From Blattabacterium cuenoti (GTDB taxonomy: Bacteria > Bacteroidota > Bacteroidia > Flavobacteriales > Blattabacteriaceae): DNA of 64,000 nt. Made by a program: the position numbers and the translations under genes. The stretch's first letter is position 1; each line of letters starts with the position of its first letter. This document shows positions 48,282-58,212 of the stretch, one piece after another. The notes under the pieces are model-generated. The model was not told where the DNA came from, did not search any database, and saw only the letters and a program-made list of their open reading frames with translations. The stretch spans positions 124,001 through 188,000 of the forward strand of contig NZ_CP059206.1 of the NCBI RefSeq assembly GCF_014252015.1. Reading direction: 5' to 3'.

Positions 48282-49817
48282 ATGTGTATTATGAAAAGAG
48301 CTTTGGTTAGTGTTTATGAAAAAAATGAAATATTATTTAATTTTGTCAGTTTTTTAGATAAAAAAGGATACCAAATAGTTTCTACTGGAGGGACTTATCA
48401 ATTTTTAATCAAAAAAGGGTTATCAAATATTATAGAAGTATCTGATTTGACTTCTTTTCCTGAAATTTTAGATGGAAGAGTTAAAACAATTCATCCTAAT
48501 ATATATGGAGGAATTTTAGCCAATCGTTCCGTTGAAAAACATATGAAATCTATTCATTCTTACAATATTCATCTTATTGATATAGTATTGGTAAATTTTT
48601 ATCCATTCTGTGAAAAAATATATCAAAAATCTATTAATATTAATTCATTAATAGAATTTATTGATATTGGAGGTCCATCTATACTTAGAGCGGCTGCTAA
48701 AAATTTTTTGCATGTGACCGCAATCACAGATAGTAATGATTATGAATTTGTTCAATATGAAATTGAAAATTATGGATTTCCTTCATTAAAATTGAGAAAA
48801 AAACTAGCAGGAAAAGCATTTAATTTTACTTCTGCTTACGATTCTACTATTTCTCAATATCTTTTAGATGATCAATTTCCTACTTATTTACAGACTTCTT
48901 ATGAAAAAAAAATGAATCTCCGTTATGGAGAAAATCCTCATCAAAAAGCGGCTTATTATGTTAATACCTTTCATAAAGGATCTATGCAAAATTTTCGTCA
49001 ATTGCATGGAAAAAAGCTATCATTTAATAATTTAAGAGATATGGATATAGCATGGAAAATTGTTACTCAATTTTCTGAACCTGCTTGTTGTACCGTAAAA
49101 CATTCCACTCCTTGTGGAGTAGCCTTAGGAAAGAATATTATTGAAGCATTTCAAAAAACTTATTATGCTGATACTATTTCTTCTTTTGGAGGAATAATGG
49201 CTGTTAATGTTCCTATTACAAAAGAACTAGCAAAAGAGATTAATCATATTTTTTTAGAAGTTGTTCTTTCTCCAAGTTATGAGAGTGATGTTTTAAATAT
49301 TTTAAAAATAAAAAAAAATATTAGAATTATTAGTATCAGTGAACCTATTTCAGATAAATTAGAATATGCGCAAATAGACGGAGGAATTTTAGTACAAGAA
49401 TCAGATTATTTTTTTCCTCATGAAAAAAATTACAAAATAGTTACTAAAAAAGAATTTAGCGATCAAGAACTAAAATCTTTATTTTTTGCTCAAAAAGTAG
49501 TAAAATATGTAAAATCTAATGCTATTGTTGTCGCTAAAGGAACACAAACTTTAGGTATTTCTGGAGGTCAAACTAATCGAATTTGGGCTGCTCGTCAAGC
49601 TATAGAAAGAGCTTTAGAAAAAAGCAAAGAGGGATTAGTTCTTGTGTCTGACGCTTTTTTCCCTTTTAGAGATGTTGTCGATGAAGCCGCTCGTTCTGGT
49701 GGAATAGGTGCTATTCTTCAACCAGGAGGATCTATACGTGATGAAGAATCTATTAAAGCTTGTAATGATTATGGAATTGCAATGGCTTTTACTGGTAAGA
49801 GACACTTTAAACATTAA
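48282..49817 (+). CDS. purH: Bifunctional AICAR transformylase / IMP cyclohydrolase
   Basis: Last two steps to IMP. 511 residues from ATG 48282; a second ATG at 48291 (MKRALVSVYEK) begins the conserved core and could be the true start. The N-terminal MGS-fold cyclohydrolase has STGGTYQFL and DGRVKTIHPNIYGGIL. The transformylase has RYGENPHQKAAYY, KHSTPCGVALG (catalytic Lys-His) and the final GGSIRDEESIKACNDYGIAM split near the end. The end is 4 bases before the purD start chosen here. Confidence 0.96.
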   Translation: MCIMKRALVSVYEKNEILFNFVSFLDKKGYQIVSTGGTYQFLIKKGLSNIIEVSDLTSFPEILDGRVKTIHPNIYGGILANRSVEKHMKSIHSYNIHLIDIVLVNFYPFCEKIYQKSININSLIEFIDIGGPSILRAAAKNFLHVTAITDSNDYEFVQYEIENYGFPSLKLRKKLAGKAFNFTSAYDSTISQYLLDDQFPTYLQTSYEKKMNLRYGENPHQKAAYYVNTFHKGSMQNFRQLHGKKLSFNNLRDMDIAWKIVTQFSEPACCTVKHSTPCGVALGKNIIEAFQKTYYADTISSFGGIMAVNVPITKELAKEINHIFLEVVLSPSYESDVLNILKIKKNIRIISISEPISDKLEYAQIDGGILVQESDYFFPHEKNYKIVTKKEFSDQELKSLFFAQKVVKYVKSNAIVVAKGTQTLGISGGQTNRIWAARQAIERALEKSKEGLVLVSDAFFPFRDVVDEAARSGGIGAILQPGGSIRDEESIKACNDYGIAMAFTGKRHFKH

Positions 49818-49821
49818 AAAA

Positions 49822-51063
49822 ATGAAAATTTTAATTCTTGGAGGTGGAGGACGTGAACATGCTATCGGAAAAAAATTATTGGAAGATTATCATTTGATAC
49901 AACTTTATTTTTACCCTGGAAATGGAGGAACGAGTATAATAGGAATAAATATTGATAATCATCATACGGTATTAGATTTAGGGATTTTTGCTAAAAAAAA
50001 TGCAATAGATATAACTATTGTAGGATCCGAAATTTTTCTATTAGAAGGAGTTGTAGATATTTTTCAAAATTTTGGGTTAAAAATAATTGGACCACATTAT
50101 TTAGCTGCTAAACTTGAAGGAAATCGCATTTTTGCTAAATCTTTTATGAAAAAATATGGAATTCGTACACCTAAGTATGATATTTTTTATTGTTATGAAA
50201 AAGCTATAGATTTCTTGAAAAAAAAGACGAATTCTATAGCTATAAAAACTAATGGAATAGCTTCAGGAAAAGGAGTTTTTTTAGCCCATAATCAAAATGA
50301 AGCTGAAAATGCTTTAAAAAACATTATGATAAAAAAAAAGTTTGGAAAATCTGGAAACCAAATTATCATAGAAGAATTTTTACAAGGAAAAGAGGTCTCT
50401 ATTATATCTATTTTTAATGGAAAAAACATTATTCCTTTCTTATCGGCCAAAGATTATAAAAAAGTTGAAGATGATGAAAAAGGATTAAATACAGGAGGAA
50501 TGGGTGCAGTTGTTCCTAATCCATATATGACAAATTCTATTTGGATAGATTTTAAAAAAAATATTTTGGAACCTACTTTAGAAGGATTACTTATAGAAAA
50601 ATTAACTTTTTTTGGGTTTTTATATTTCGGATTAATAATAACTTCTAACAAAGTTTATTTGTTAGAATATAATACTCGTATTGGAGATCCTGAAGCTCAA
50701 GCTCTATTTCCATTAATGAAAAGTAATTTTTTGAATATTATTCAATCTATCTTTAAAGATAAAGATAAGGAAATCTCTATTGATTGGAAAAAATTATGTT
50801 CTTGTTGTGTAGTTTTATCATCTAGAGGATATCCTGAAAAATATGAAAGTGGAAAAATTATAACTGGTTTGAATTCTTTAGAAGAACCTTTTTATATTGC
50901 TGGAGCAAAAAGAGAACGAGAAAAGTGGATAACATCAAGTGGACGTGTTATTAATATAGTAGGAATAGGAAATTCTATTCAAGAAGCTAGAAAAAAAGCT
51001 TATGATAAAGTTAAAAAAATTCAATTTGACAATTTGTATTTCAGAAAAGATATTGGCTTATAA
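49822..51063 (+). CDS. purD: Phosphoribosylamine-glycine ligase
   Basis: Second purine step, ATP-grasp ligase. A longer frame opens at 49708 inside purH; the core MKILILGGGGREHAIGKK begins at ATG 49822, giving 413 residues. IKTNGIASGKGVFLA is the ATP loop, EEFLQGKEVSIISI and NTGGMGAVVPNPY follow, and the metal site is EYNTRIGDPEAQA. Order purH-purD is common in bacteria. guaA follows after 18 bases. Confidence 0.96.
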   Translation: MKILILGGGGREHAIGKKLLEDYHLIQLYFYPGNGGTSIIGINIDNHHTVLDLGIFAKKNAIDITIVGSEIFLLEGVVDIFQNFGLKIIGPHYLAAKLEGNRIFAKSFMKKYGIRTPKYDIFYCYEKAIDFLKKKTNSIAIKTNGIASGKGVFLAHNQNEAENALKNIMIKKKFGKSGNQIIIEEFLQGKEVSIISIFNGKNIIPFLSAKDYKKVEDDEKGLNTGGMGAVVPNPYMTNSIWIDFKKNILEPTLEGLLIEKLTFFGFLYFGLIITSNKVYLLEYNTRIGDPEAQALFPLMKSNFLNIIQSIFKDKDKEISIDWKKLCSCCVVLSSRGYPEKYESGKIITGLNSLEEPFYIAGAKREREKWITSSGRVINIVGIGNSIQEARKKAYDKVKKIQFDNLYFRKDIGL

Positions 51064-51081
51064 TCCAAAAAAATACAAAAA

Positions 51082-52626
51082 ATGAAAAAAGATTTTATAC
51101 TCATATTAGATTTTGGATCTCAATATAGTCATATGATTGCTAGAAGAATTCGAGATATAGGAGTATATACTTTATTATATAATTATAATGAGATTTCTAT
51201 ATCTCATATAATATCAAAACAACCTAAAGGATTGATTCTATCAGGAGGACCTTTTTCTATTTATGAAAAAGGCTCTCCATTAATCTCAAAAAATATTTTT
51301 CAACTAAATATTCCTATATTCGGAATTTGTTATGGAATGCAACTTATTTCTTTTCTTTTTGGAGGAAAAATAAAAAAATCAAAATCTAAAGAATATGGTA
51401 AATCATACTTTATCATAGATCATCCTAATAATAGTTTATTTCATGGAATTCCCGATAAATCTATTGTTTGGATGAGTCATTTTGATGAAGTAAAAAACAT
51501 TCCAAAAGAATTTTCAGTTATCGGACATACATCATCTTGTGATATTGCAGCTTTTAGTCATATCAGTAAAAATATTTATGCAGTTCAATTTCATCCAGAA
51601 GTAAAAAATACAGAATATGGAATATCTATATTGAAAAATTTTGTTTTCCATATTTGCAAATGTAATTTGAATTGGAAATTAAATAATTTTGTGCAAAACA
51701 CGATAGATAATATTAAAAAACGTGTAGATCAAAAAAAAGTTATATTAGGTTTTTCTGGAGGAGTAGATTCTTTTGTAACGGCTTACATTATTCATAAAGC
51801 TATTGGTAATTCTTTAAATTGTATTTTCGTAGATACAGGATTACTGCTAAAAACAGAAAAAATATCCTCTTTATGTAAGAAAATGAATTTTCCTATAAAA
51901 ATAATAAATGCTAAAAATCATTTTTTATCCAAGCTAACTGGAATTGTTGATCCTGAGATGAAAAGAAAAATTATAGGAAAAGAATTTTTATATATTTTTC
52001 AAAAAGAATCAGAAAAAATTAAAAATGTTGAATTTTTAGCACAAGGGACCATTTACTCGGATATCATTGAATCTTCTGGTTTTTCAAAAACTTCAATAAG
52101 TTATTCTATAAAATCTCATCACAATGTAGGAGGATTACCCAAAACATTAATGAAATTAAAACTCATTGAACCATTAAAAGAATTATTTAAAGATGAAGTC
52201 AGAAAAATAGGAGAAGAATTAGGACTTCCAAAAGAAATCTTATATCGTCATCCATTTCCTGGACCTGGTTTGGGGATTCGTATTATTGGAGAAATCAATG
52301 AAGAAAAAATTTCTCTTTTGAAAGAAGCGGAAAATATTCTTTCGCAAGAATTAAAAAATTATGATATTTATAATTTTGTAAGTCAAGCTTTTATTGTTTT
52401 ATTACCTATAAAATCTGTAGGGATAAAAGGGGATAAACGAACTTATGAGTATACAGCGATATTACGTGCAATAAATACTGAGGATTTCATGACAGCTACT
52501 TTTTCACATTTATCTTACGATTTTTTAGAAAAAATTTCAAATAGAATTATTAATGAAGTTGATGGAATTAATAGGATAGCATATGATATAACCTCTAAAC
52601 CTCCATCTACTATTGAATGGGAATGA
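51082..52626 (+). CDS. guaA: GMP synthase (glutamine-hydrolysing)
   Basis: Converts XMP to GMP. 514 residues. Class I glutaminase (1-200): ILSGGPFSIY, the nucleophile in GICYGMQLI, and QFHPEV. ATP-pyrophosphatase (205-390): P-loop LGFSGGVDSF, FVDTGLL, AQGTIYSDIIES. C-terminal dimerisation domain with PFPGPGLGIRI and ends SKPPSTIEWE. It closes the purine run; guaB is not in the window. Convergent with accD, 7 bases apart. Confidence 0.97.
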   Translation: MKKDFILILDFGSQYSHMIARRIRDIGVYTLLYNYNEISISHIISKQPKGLILSGGPFSIYEKGSPLISKNIFQLNIPIFGICYGMQLISFLFGGKIKKSKSKEYGKSYFIIDHPNNSLFHGIPDKSIVWMSHFDEVKNIPKEFSVIGHTSSCDIAAFSHISKNIYAVQFHPEVKNTEYGISILKNFVFHICKCNLNWKLNNFVQNTIDNIKKRVDQKKVILGFSGGVDSFVTAYIIHKAIGNSLNCIFVDTGLLLKTEKISSLCKKMNFPIKIINAKNHFLSKLTGIVDPEMKRKIIGKEFLYIFQKESEKIKNVEFLAQGTIYSDIIESSGFSKTSISYSIKSHHNVGGLPKTLMKLKLIEPLKELFKDEVRKIGEELGLPKEILYRHPFPGPGLGIRIIGEINEEKISLLKEAENILSQELKNYDIYNFVSQAFIVLLPIKSVGIKGDKRTYEYTAILRAINTEDFMTATFSHLSYDFLEKISNRIINEVDGINRIAYDITSKPPSTIEWE

Positions 52627-52633
52627 TTTTATT

Positions 52634-53473
52634 TTATGTCATCATAGACACCAAATTATATATATTTTTTTTTAATTCTGTCCTAGGAGAAATTAAATCT
52701 ATAAAACCATGATCCATTAAAAATTCTGCTGTTTGAAATCCTTCTGGTAGATCTTTTCCTATTATTTCCCTAATAACTCTAGGTCCAGCAAATCCAATCA
52801 GTGCTCCTGGTTCAGCTATATTGATATCTCCAAGTAAAGCGTAAGATGCTGTCACCCCTCCCGTAGTTGGATCAGTTAAAACAGATATATAAGGGATTCT
52901 AGCATCACGTAGTTGGGTTAATCTAGCCACAGTTTTAGCCATTTGCATTAATGAAAAAGAGGATTCCATTATTCTTGCTCCTCCAGATTTAGAAATTAAT
53001 ATATATGGATATTTTTTATCGATACAATATTTGATAGCACGAGATATTTTTTCTCCTACTACGGATCCCATGGATCCTCCTATAAATGAAAAATCCATAC
53101 AAGATATCACTACATTTATAGTTTTAATTTTTCCAACTCCTGTTCTAATAGCATCATATAAATTTGTTTTTTTTCGTGCTTCGTTAATTCTATCTGTATA
53201 CTTTTTATAATCTTCCCATTTCATAGGATCTTTGCTCATCATTTTTACATTTATTTCCAAAAATTCACCATGATCAAAAAGAATTTCAAAATATTCTTTA
53301 CTATGAATTCTTACATGGTATCCATCTTCTGGACTTACATAAGCATTTTTTTTTAATTCTTCCGTATCTATAATTTTTCCGTTAGGAGTTCTGTACCAAA
53401 TTCCCTTTGGTAAATCTTTTCTATCATCTATAGATGTTAAAATATTCTTTTTTTTTCTTAAAAACCAAGCCAT
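52634..53473 (-). CDS. accD: Acetyl-CoA carboxylase, carboxyltransferase beta subunit (no zinc ribbon cysteines)
   Basis: Transfers the carboxyl group from AccB-biotin to acetyl-CoA, with AccA. 279 residues. The crotonase-like core is clear: [70 protein letters not shown] and [18 protein letters not shown]. The N-terminal part, where E. coli AccD has a Cys4 zinc ribbon, is present ([13 protein letters not shown] ... [11 protein letters not shown]) but has no cysteine. The fold may survive without zinc. Partners accB and accC are at 7874-9696. Downstream of fbaA by 8 bases. Confidence 0.95.
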   Translation of the reverse strand: MAWFLRKKKNILTSIDDRKDLPKGIWYRTPNGKIIDTEELKKNAYVSPEDGYHVRIHSKEYFEILFDHGEFLEINVKMMSKDPMKWEDYKKYTDRINEARKKTNLYDAIRTGVGKIKTINVVISCMDFSFIGGSMGSVVGEKISRAIKYCIDKKYPYILISKSGGARIMESSFSLMQMAKTVARLTQLRDARIPYISVLTDPTTGGVTASYALLGDINIAEPGALIGFAGPRVIREIIGKDLPEGFQTAEFLMDHGFIDLISPRTELKKNIYNLVSMMT

Positions 53474-53481
53474 GGTTATTT

Positions 53482-54549
53482 CTATAAAGTATTAATGTTA
53501 TTCATGGATTCAAAATATTTTTTTAAAATAATTTTAAAAGATTTTTCTCCTTCTCTTAACCATACTCTAGGGTCATAATATTTTTTATTAGGAATATATT
53601 CTCCTTTTGGGTTTCCTACTTGTTTTTTTAAATATTCCTTATTTTTCTTCATATAATCTCTTACTCCACAGGTAAAAGCATATTGTAAATCAGTATCTAC
53701 ATTCATTTTTACAACTCCATAACTAATAGCTTCTTTGATTTCCTTTTCGGTAGATCCTGATCCACCATGAAAAACTAAAGAAACTGGTTTGGGTTTAGTA
53801 TGAAATTTTTTTTGTATATATTTTTGTGTATTTTTCAAAATTTCAGGACGAAGCATTACATTTCCAGGTCTATAAACCCCATGTACATTTCCGAAAGAAG
53901 CTGCTATAATAAAATTTTCACTAATATTCATGAGTCTTTCATAGGCATAAGCAACCTCTTCTGGTTGAGTATAAAGTTTATTGTTTTCTATGTTAGAATT
54001 ATCTATTCCATCCTCTTCTCCTCCTGTTACTCCAAGTTCTATTTCAAGGGTCATTTTACTTTTATTCATTCTATAAAAATATTTTTCACAAATGTGAATA
54101 TTCTCTTTTAAAGATTCTTGAGAAAGATCTAACATATGTGAGCTAAACAAGGTTTTTCCAAAACGTTTATAATATTTTTCATTGGCTTCTATTAATCCAT
54201 CTATCCATGGAATAAAAGATTTAGAACAATGATCTGTATGAAGAATAACCGTTGTTTTATAGGATGAAGCCAATTCATGAATATGCATAGCACTAGCTAT
54301 AGAACCTTGAATTGCTGCTTTTTGATTCTCATTATTTAATCCTTTTCCCGCATTAAAAATAGCCCCTCCATTAGATAATTGAATAATAACAGGAGAATTT
54401 ACTGCTGCAGCCGTCTCCATAACTGCATTCATCGTATTAGATCCAATAACATTAACAGCAGGTATGGCAAACACGTTTTCCTTAGCGTATTCGAATATTT
54501 CTTTAACAAGATTACCAGTAGCTACCCCAAAAGGAAATTTTTTAGACAT
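53482..54549 (-). CDS. fbaA: Fructose-bisphosphate aldolase, class II
   Basis: Zinc-dependent aldolase of glycolysis and gluconeogenesis. 355 residues, the FbaA type. Metal and substrate motifs: [10 protein letters not shown] (Asp and His), [41 protein letters not shown] and [11 protein letters not shown]. Pairs with fbp at 14948. It is first of fbaA-accD on the minus strand, and divergent from the helicase gene across a 166-base spacer with a long inverted repeat. Confidence 0.97.
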   Translation of the reverse strand: MSKKFPFGVATGNLVKEIFEYAKENVFAIPAVNVIGSNTMNAVMETAAAVNSPVIIQLSNGGAIFNAGKGLNNENQKAAIQGSIASAMHIHELASSYKTTVILHTDHCSKSFIPWIDGLIEANEKYYKRFGKTLFSSHMLDLSQESLKENIHICEKYFYRMNKSKMTLEIELGVTGGEEDGIDNSNIENNKLYTQPEEVAYAYERLMNISENFIIAASFGNVHGVYRPGNVMLRPEILKNTQKYIQKKFHTKPKPVSLVFHGGSGSTEKEIKEAISYGVVKMNVDTDLQYAFTCGVRDYMKKNKEYLKKQVGNPKGEYIPNKKYYDPRVWLREGEKSFKIILKKYFESMNNINTL

Positions 54550-54604
54550 GTGTTGAATATTTGTTTTATTAATTAATTTAATTTTAATTTAATAATTCGT
54601 GATA

Positions 54605-54637
54605 AAAATTAAGTTACCATAACTTAAACTTAATTTT
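54605..54637. repeat. Nested inverted repeat between fbaA and the helicase gene
   Basis: An 11-bp perfect inverted repeat, AAAATTAAGTT (54605-54615) with AACTTAATTTT (54627-54637). Nested in it is an alternative 8-bp palindrome, TTAAGTTA (54609-54616) with TAACTTAA (54620-54627). It lies in a divergent promoter region, so an operator or an upstream RNA structure is more likely than a terminator. AT-rich DNA gives weak palindromes by chance, but the perfection and length are above background. Confidence 0.55.
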
Positions 54638-54638
54638 G
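54631..54638 (+). promoter_or_regulatory. Candidate -7 promoter box for the helicase gene
   Basis: TAATTTTG, a TAnnTTTG match, overlapping the right arm of the 54605-54637 inverted repeat. The leader to ATG 54716 would be about 70 bases. No TTG element at good spacing is obvious. Confidence 0.3.
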
Positions 54639-54715
54639 GCATATTTTATACAAATTAAAAAATATATGAAAAAATTTTTTATGAAATTAATGAAAATGAA
54701 ATTGAATAATATGCT

Positions 54716-57283
54716 ATGTTAGTTTTGCCATCTACATTAAAAATATATAATGCTTCAGCTGGTTCGGGAAAAACTACTTTTTTAGTAATCAATTATCTTT
54801 ATGTTTTATTAAAAAGTCCTTATCCTGATGAATTTAAAAGAGTTTTGGCTTTAACTTTTACTAAAAAAGCTTCTGAAGAAATGAAAAACCGCATTTTACA
54901 ATGCATAAAAGAATTTTCTAATAAAAAAGTTAAAAAAGAATATTGTTTTTTATTTGATCATATAACAAAAAATTTAGGTTTAACAAAATATCAATTGTAT
55001 CAACGTTCTGAAAAAATATTATTTGCCATATTGCATGATTTTTTTTCTTTTTCTAAAAACATAAGTACCATAGATAAATTTACTTATAATATTATAAAAT
55101 CTTTTTTATCAGACAGAGAAATAAATTTAGAAATGGATACAAATCGGTTTTTATTAAAAGTTGTAGACAATGTATTATATCGATTAAAAAATTCTGAAAT
55201 CTGGTCAAATATCTTAATTCAATCTTCTTTAGAAAAACTAAAAGAAGGAAAAAATTGGGATTTAAGAAAAGAATTATTAAAAATAGCTCATATAATGGTT
55301 GAAGAAAATAATTTTTTTTTTGTAAAAAAAATTAAAAATTATTCTTTAGAAGACTTCATACAATTAAAAAATATTATAATAAAAAGAACTAAAATATTTG
55401 AAAAAAAATGCAAGAAAAAAGGGGAAAAATTTTTTAAATTTTTAGAAAAAAATTCTATTCAAAAAGATTCATTCATTCATTTGGAATTACCTAGATTTTT
55501 TCAAAAGTTACAAAATGGAAACATCTTTTCTAATCCTTTTAATGAACGTCTTGAAAAATACATGAAGAAAGAAACATTTTATTCCCAATTTTTTTATGAT
55601 AAGAATCAAAAAACACTAATAGAAAAAAATAGGAAAAAAATACTTCTTTTATATGAAAAAACTAAATCTATATATAACAAAAATATATCGAATTATCTTT
55701 TAGATAAACTTTTTTTAAAAAACATAAACATATTATCAATAATACATGAAATTGAAAAAGAGTTTCATTATATAAAAAATGAAAAAAAAATTATTTTAAA
55801 TGCAGAGTTAAACAAAATTCTTTATGAAAAAATTATTCAGGGAACATTTCCAAGAATATATGAAAAAATAGGAATGCAATACAAACATTATTTCATAGAT
55901 GAATTTCAAGATGTTTCATTTTTACAATGGCAAAATATTAGAATTTTAGTTGAAAATGCATTATCCGAAAATGGATCAGCTATGATAGTAGGAGACCCTA
56001 AACAGTCTATATACAGATGGAGAGGTGGTGATGCAAAACAATTTATAAAGTTAATTTATTCTAAATCAAATTATTATAAAAAAGAAATAAAAACCATAGA
56101 AAAAAATTTTCGTAGTTATGAAGAAATTGTAAAATTTAATAATTTACTTTATCAATCTATATCTAAAACATTTAATTCTACTCTTTATCAAGACATATAT
56201 AAAAATTATAAACAAAAAACATGTAATAAATCTGGAGGATACGTAGAAATAAATTTTATTAATGATGATAATAAAAATTATAAGGAATATGTTTATTCAA
56301 ATATAAAAAATAAAATAGAACAATTATTGAAACAAAAATATACATTATCGGATATTGCTATTTTAGTTAGAAACAATAAAGAGGGTCATTTTTTGTCTGA
56401 AAAACTAGTAAAAGATGGTATGATAGTGAATACTTCTGTTTCTTTACTAATAAAAAATCAATTGGAAATACAAATAATAATAAATTTTTTTCATATTATT
56501 GCTTATCCTCATTGTTATCAAAAAAGAGTTATTTTAATTCTTTCATTATTAAAAAATAAATTTATTCATACTAAGATAAATGATCACGATTTTATCATGA
56601 AAATACTTTTTTTACCTTTAAATCTATTCTTGAAAAAAATTCTATTTAAAAATTTATTAACATTAAACAAATTATATAATAAATCTATATACAATATATC
56701 AGAAGATATTATTGAAGCTTTTGGATTATTAAATAAACAGAACTCTACATATATCTATTCTTTTTTAGATTTTGTTTATAGATCTACAAAAAGGGTAGGA
56801 AATTCCATTATAGATTTTTTAGATTATTGGGAATATAAAAAAGAAAAAGAAAGTATTGTGATTTCTGATCACATCAATGCTATTCGTATTATGACCATTC
56901 ATAAATCTAAAGGATTGCAATTTCCAGTGGTACTCATTCCTTTCACAGATTGGAATATTTTTTCTAAAAAAAAAGAAGAAATATGGATAGATGTAAATCC
57001 TAATTTCTATTCTGGATTAGATTCTATTTATTTAGAAATAGAAACCTATTTTAAACATATCAAACATGATAATAATATCCGTAATTTTTATGAGTATTAT
57101 TTATCAAATATGAAATTTGATAACATCAATTTGTTATATGTAGCTACTACACGTTCTATTGAACAACTCATTTTATTTTGCAAACATGGAAATAATAAAT
57201 CCATATCATTTTATATTAAAAATTTTTTATGTGAAAAAAAAATATGGAATGACAAAAAATGTAAGTATATCTTCGGAAGATAA
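54716..57283 (+). CDS. UvrD/RecB-type (AddA-like) helicase without C-terminal nuclease domain
   Basis: Superfamily 1 DNA helicase, 855 residues. All motifs are present in order: Walker A (ASAGSGKT, 13-20), Ia (ALTFTKKASEEMKNR), II (DEFQD, 395-399), III (VGDPKQSIYRWRGGDA), IV (EKNFRSYEEI), V (IRIMTIHKSKGLQFP) and VI (LLYVATTRSIEQL). The match is to the Bacteroidetes RecB/AddA-like family, whose members, as I recall, run past 1000 residues with a C-terminal PD-(D/E)XK nuclease. This one stops about 45 residues after motif VI. The 16 bases before lipA leave no room for the rest. Helicase activity looks intact. An AddB-like partner is not in the window. Confidence 0.9.
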   Translation: MLVLPSTLKIYNASAGSGKTTFLVINYLYVLLKSPYPDEFKRVLALTFTKKASEEMKNRILQCIKEFSNKKVKKEYCFLFDHITKNLGLTKYQLYQRSEKILFAILHDFFSFSKNISTIDKFTYNIIKSFLSDREINLEMDTNRFLLKVVDNVLYRLKNSEIWSNILIQSSLEKLKEGKNWDLRKELLKIAHIMVEENNFFFVKKIKNYSLEDFIQLKNIIIKRTKIFEKKCKKKGEKFFKFLEKNSIQKDSFIHLELPRFFQKLQNGNIFSNPFNERLEKYMKKETFYSQFFYDKNQKTLIEKNRKKILLLYEKTKSIYNKNISNYLLDKLFLKNINILSIIHEIEKEFHYIKNEKKIILNAELNKILYEKIIQGTFPRIYEKIGMQYKHYFIDEFQDVSFLQWQNIRILVENALSENGSAMIVGDPKQSIYRWRGGDAKQFIKLIYSKSNYYKKEIKTIEKNFRSYEEIVKFNNLLYQSISKTFNSTLYQDIYKNYKQKTCNKSGGYVEINFINDDNKNYKEYVYSNIKNKIEQLLKQKYTLSDIAILVRNNKEGHFLSEKLVKDGMIVNTSVSLLIKNQLEIQIIINFFHIIAYPHCYQKRVILILSLLKNKFIHTKINDHDFIMKILFLPLNLFLKKILFKNLLTLNKLYNKSIYNISEDIIEAFGLLNKQNSTYIYSFLDFVYRSTKRVGNSIIDFLDYWEYKKEKESIVISDHINAIRIMTIHKSKGLQFPVVLIPFTDWNIFSKKKEEIWIDVNPNFYSGLDSIYLEIETYFKHIKHDNNIRNFYEYYLSNMKFDNINLLYVATTRSIEQLILFCKHGNNKSISFYIKNFLCEKKIWNDKKCKYIFGR

Positions 57284-57299
57284 GAAAAAAGTTATTAAT

Positions 57300-58154
57300 T
57301 TATTTCACATGTTTTTCTGCATGATAAGAAGATCTAACTAATGGTCCGCTTTCTACATATTTAAATCCCATTTTTAATCCAATTATTTTTAATTCTTTGA
57401 ATTGTTCTGGTAAAACAAAAAAACGAACAGGATAATGTTTTAAGGAAGGTTGTAAATATTGTCCCATTGTCAGAATATCTACTTTAGACTTTTTAATATC
57501 TTTCATTGTTTCTATTATTTCTTCTTTTGTTTCACCTAAACCTAACATGATTCCTGTTTTTGTCCGTATATTTTTATTCTTTTCTTTTATATATTGTAAA
57601 ACTTCGAGACTACGATCATATTTAGCTTGAATACGAACCTTCTTTGTTAGTCTAGCAACTGTTTCCACATTATGAGAAATTACTTCTGGCTTAATGTCAA
57701 TTATTCCATCTATTATTTTTTTTTCTCCTTTAAAATCTGGAATTAAAGCTTCTATTGTGATGTTTGGATTAAAATATCGTATTTTTTGTATGGTTTGAAT
57801 CCATATAGAAGAACCCATATCCTGTAAATCATCTCTATTTACCGAAGTTAATACAGCATGTTTTATTTTCAAAATTTTTATGGATTTTGCTACTTTTTCC
57901 GGCTCCTCCCTATCTATTTTATCAGGACGACCTGTTTTCACTCCACAAAATCTACAAGATCTTGTACAAATATTTCCCAATATCATGAAAGTTGCTACTC
58001 CTTTGTCCCAGCATTCACCTATATTGGGACAACTTCCACTTTGACAAATTGTATTCAGTTTATGTAAAGAAACTAATTTTTGCAACTCATGATAATTTTT
58101 ACTCATTGGTAATTTTACTTTTATCCACTTTGGTTTTTTTTGAATTATATTCAT
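57300..58154 (-). CDS. lipA: Lipoyl synthase
   Basis: Radical-SAM enzyme inserting two sulfurs into octanoyl groups on E2 proteins. 284 residues. Both clusters have their cysteines: the auxiliary C37, C42, C48 (CQSGSCPNIGEC) and the radical-SAM C63, C67, C70 (CTRSCRFC). The C-terminal RSSY serine motif is at the end. It implies lipoylated dehydrogenases and a LipB-type transferase elsewhere. Convergent with the helicase gene (16 bases), divergent from nif3. Confidence 0.97.
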   Translation of the reverse strand: MNIIQKKPKWIKVKLPMSKNYHELQKLVSLHKLNTICQSGSCPNIGECWDKGVATFMILGNICTRSCRFCGVKTGRPDKIDREEPEKVAKSIKILKIKHAVLTSVNRDDLQDMGSSIWIQTIQKIRYFNPNITIEALIPDFKGEKKIIDGIIDIKPEVISHNVETVARLTKKVRIQAKYDRSLEVLQYIKEKNKNIRTKTGIMLGLGETKEEIIETMKDIKKSKVDILTMGQYLQPSLKHYPVRFFVLPEQFKELKIIGLKMGFKYVESGPLVRSSYHAEKHVK

Positions 58155-58212
58155 ATCTTTTTTTAATTTTTATTATTATACTATAAAAAATATAAAAATC
58201 AATTTTTTTTGA

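Noticed and set aside
49708-49821. N-terminal extension of purD
   Set aside because: It overlaps the purH 3' end in another frame; the conserved core starts at ATG 49822.
57159-57341. 60-codon plus frame at the helicase 3' end, as a possible continuation by frameshift
   Set aside because: Its residues do not look like a linker or nuclease domain and it runs antisense into lipA, so the helicase end looks like deletion and not a simple frameshift.
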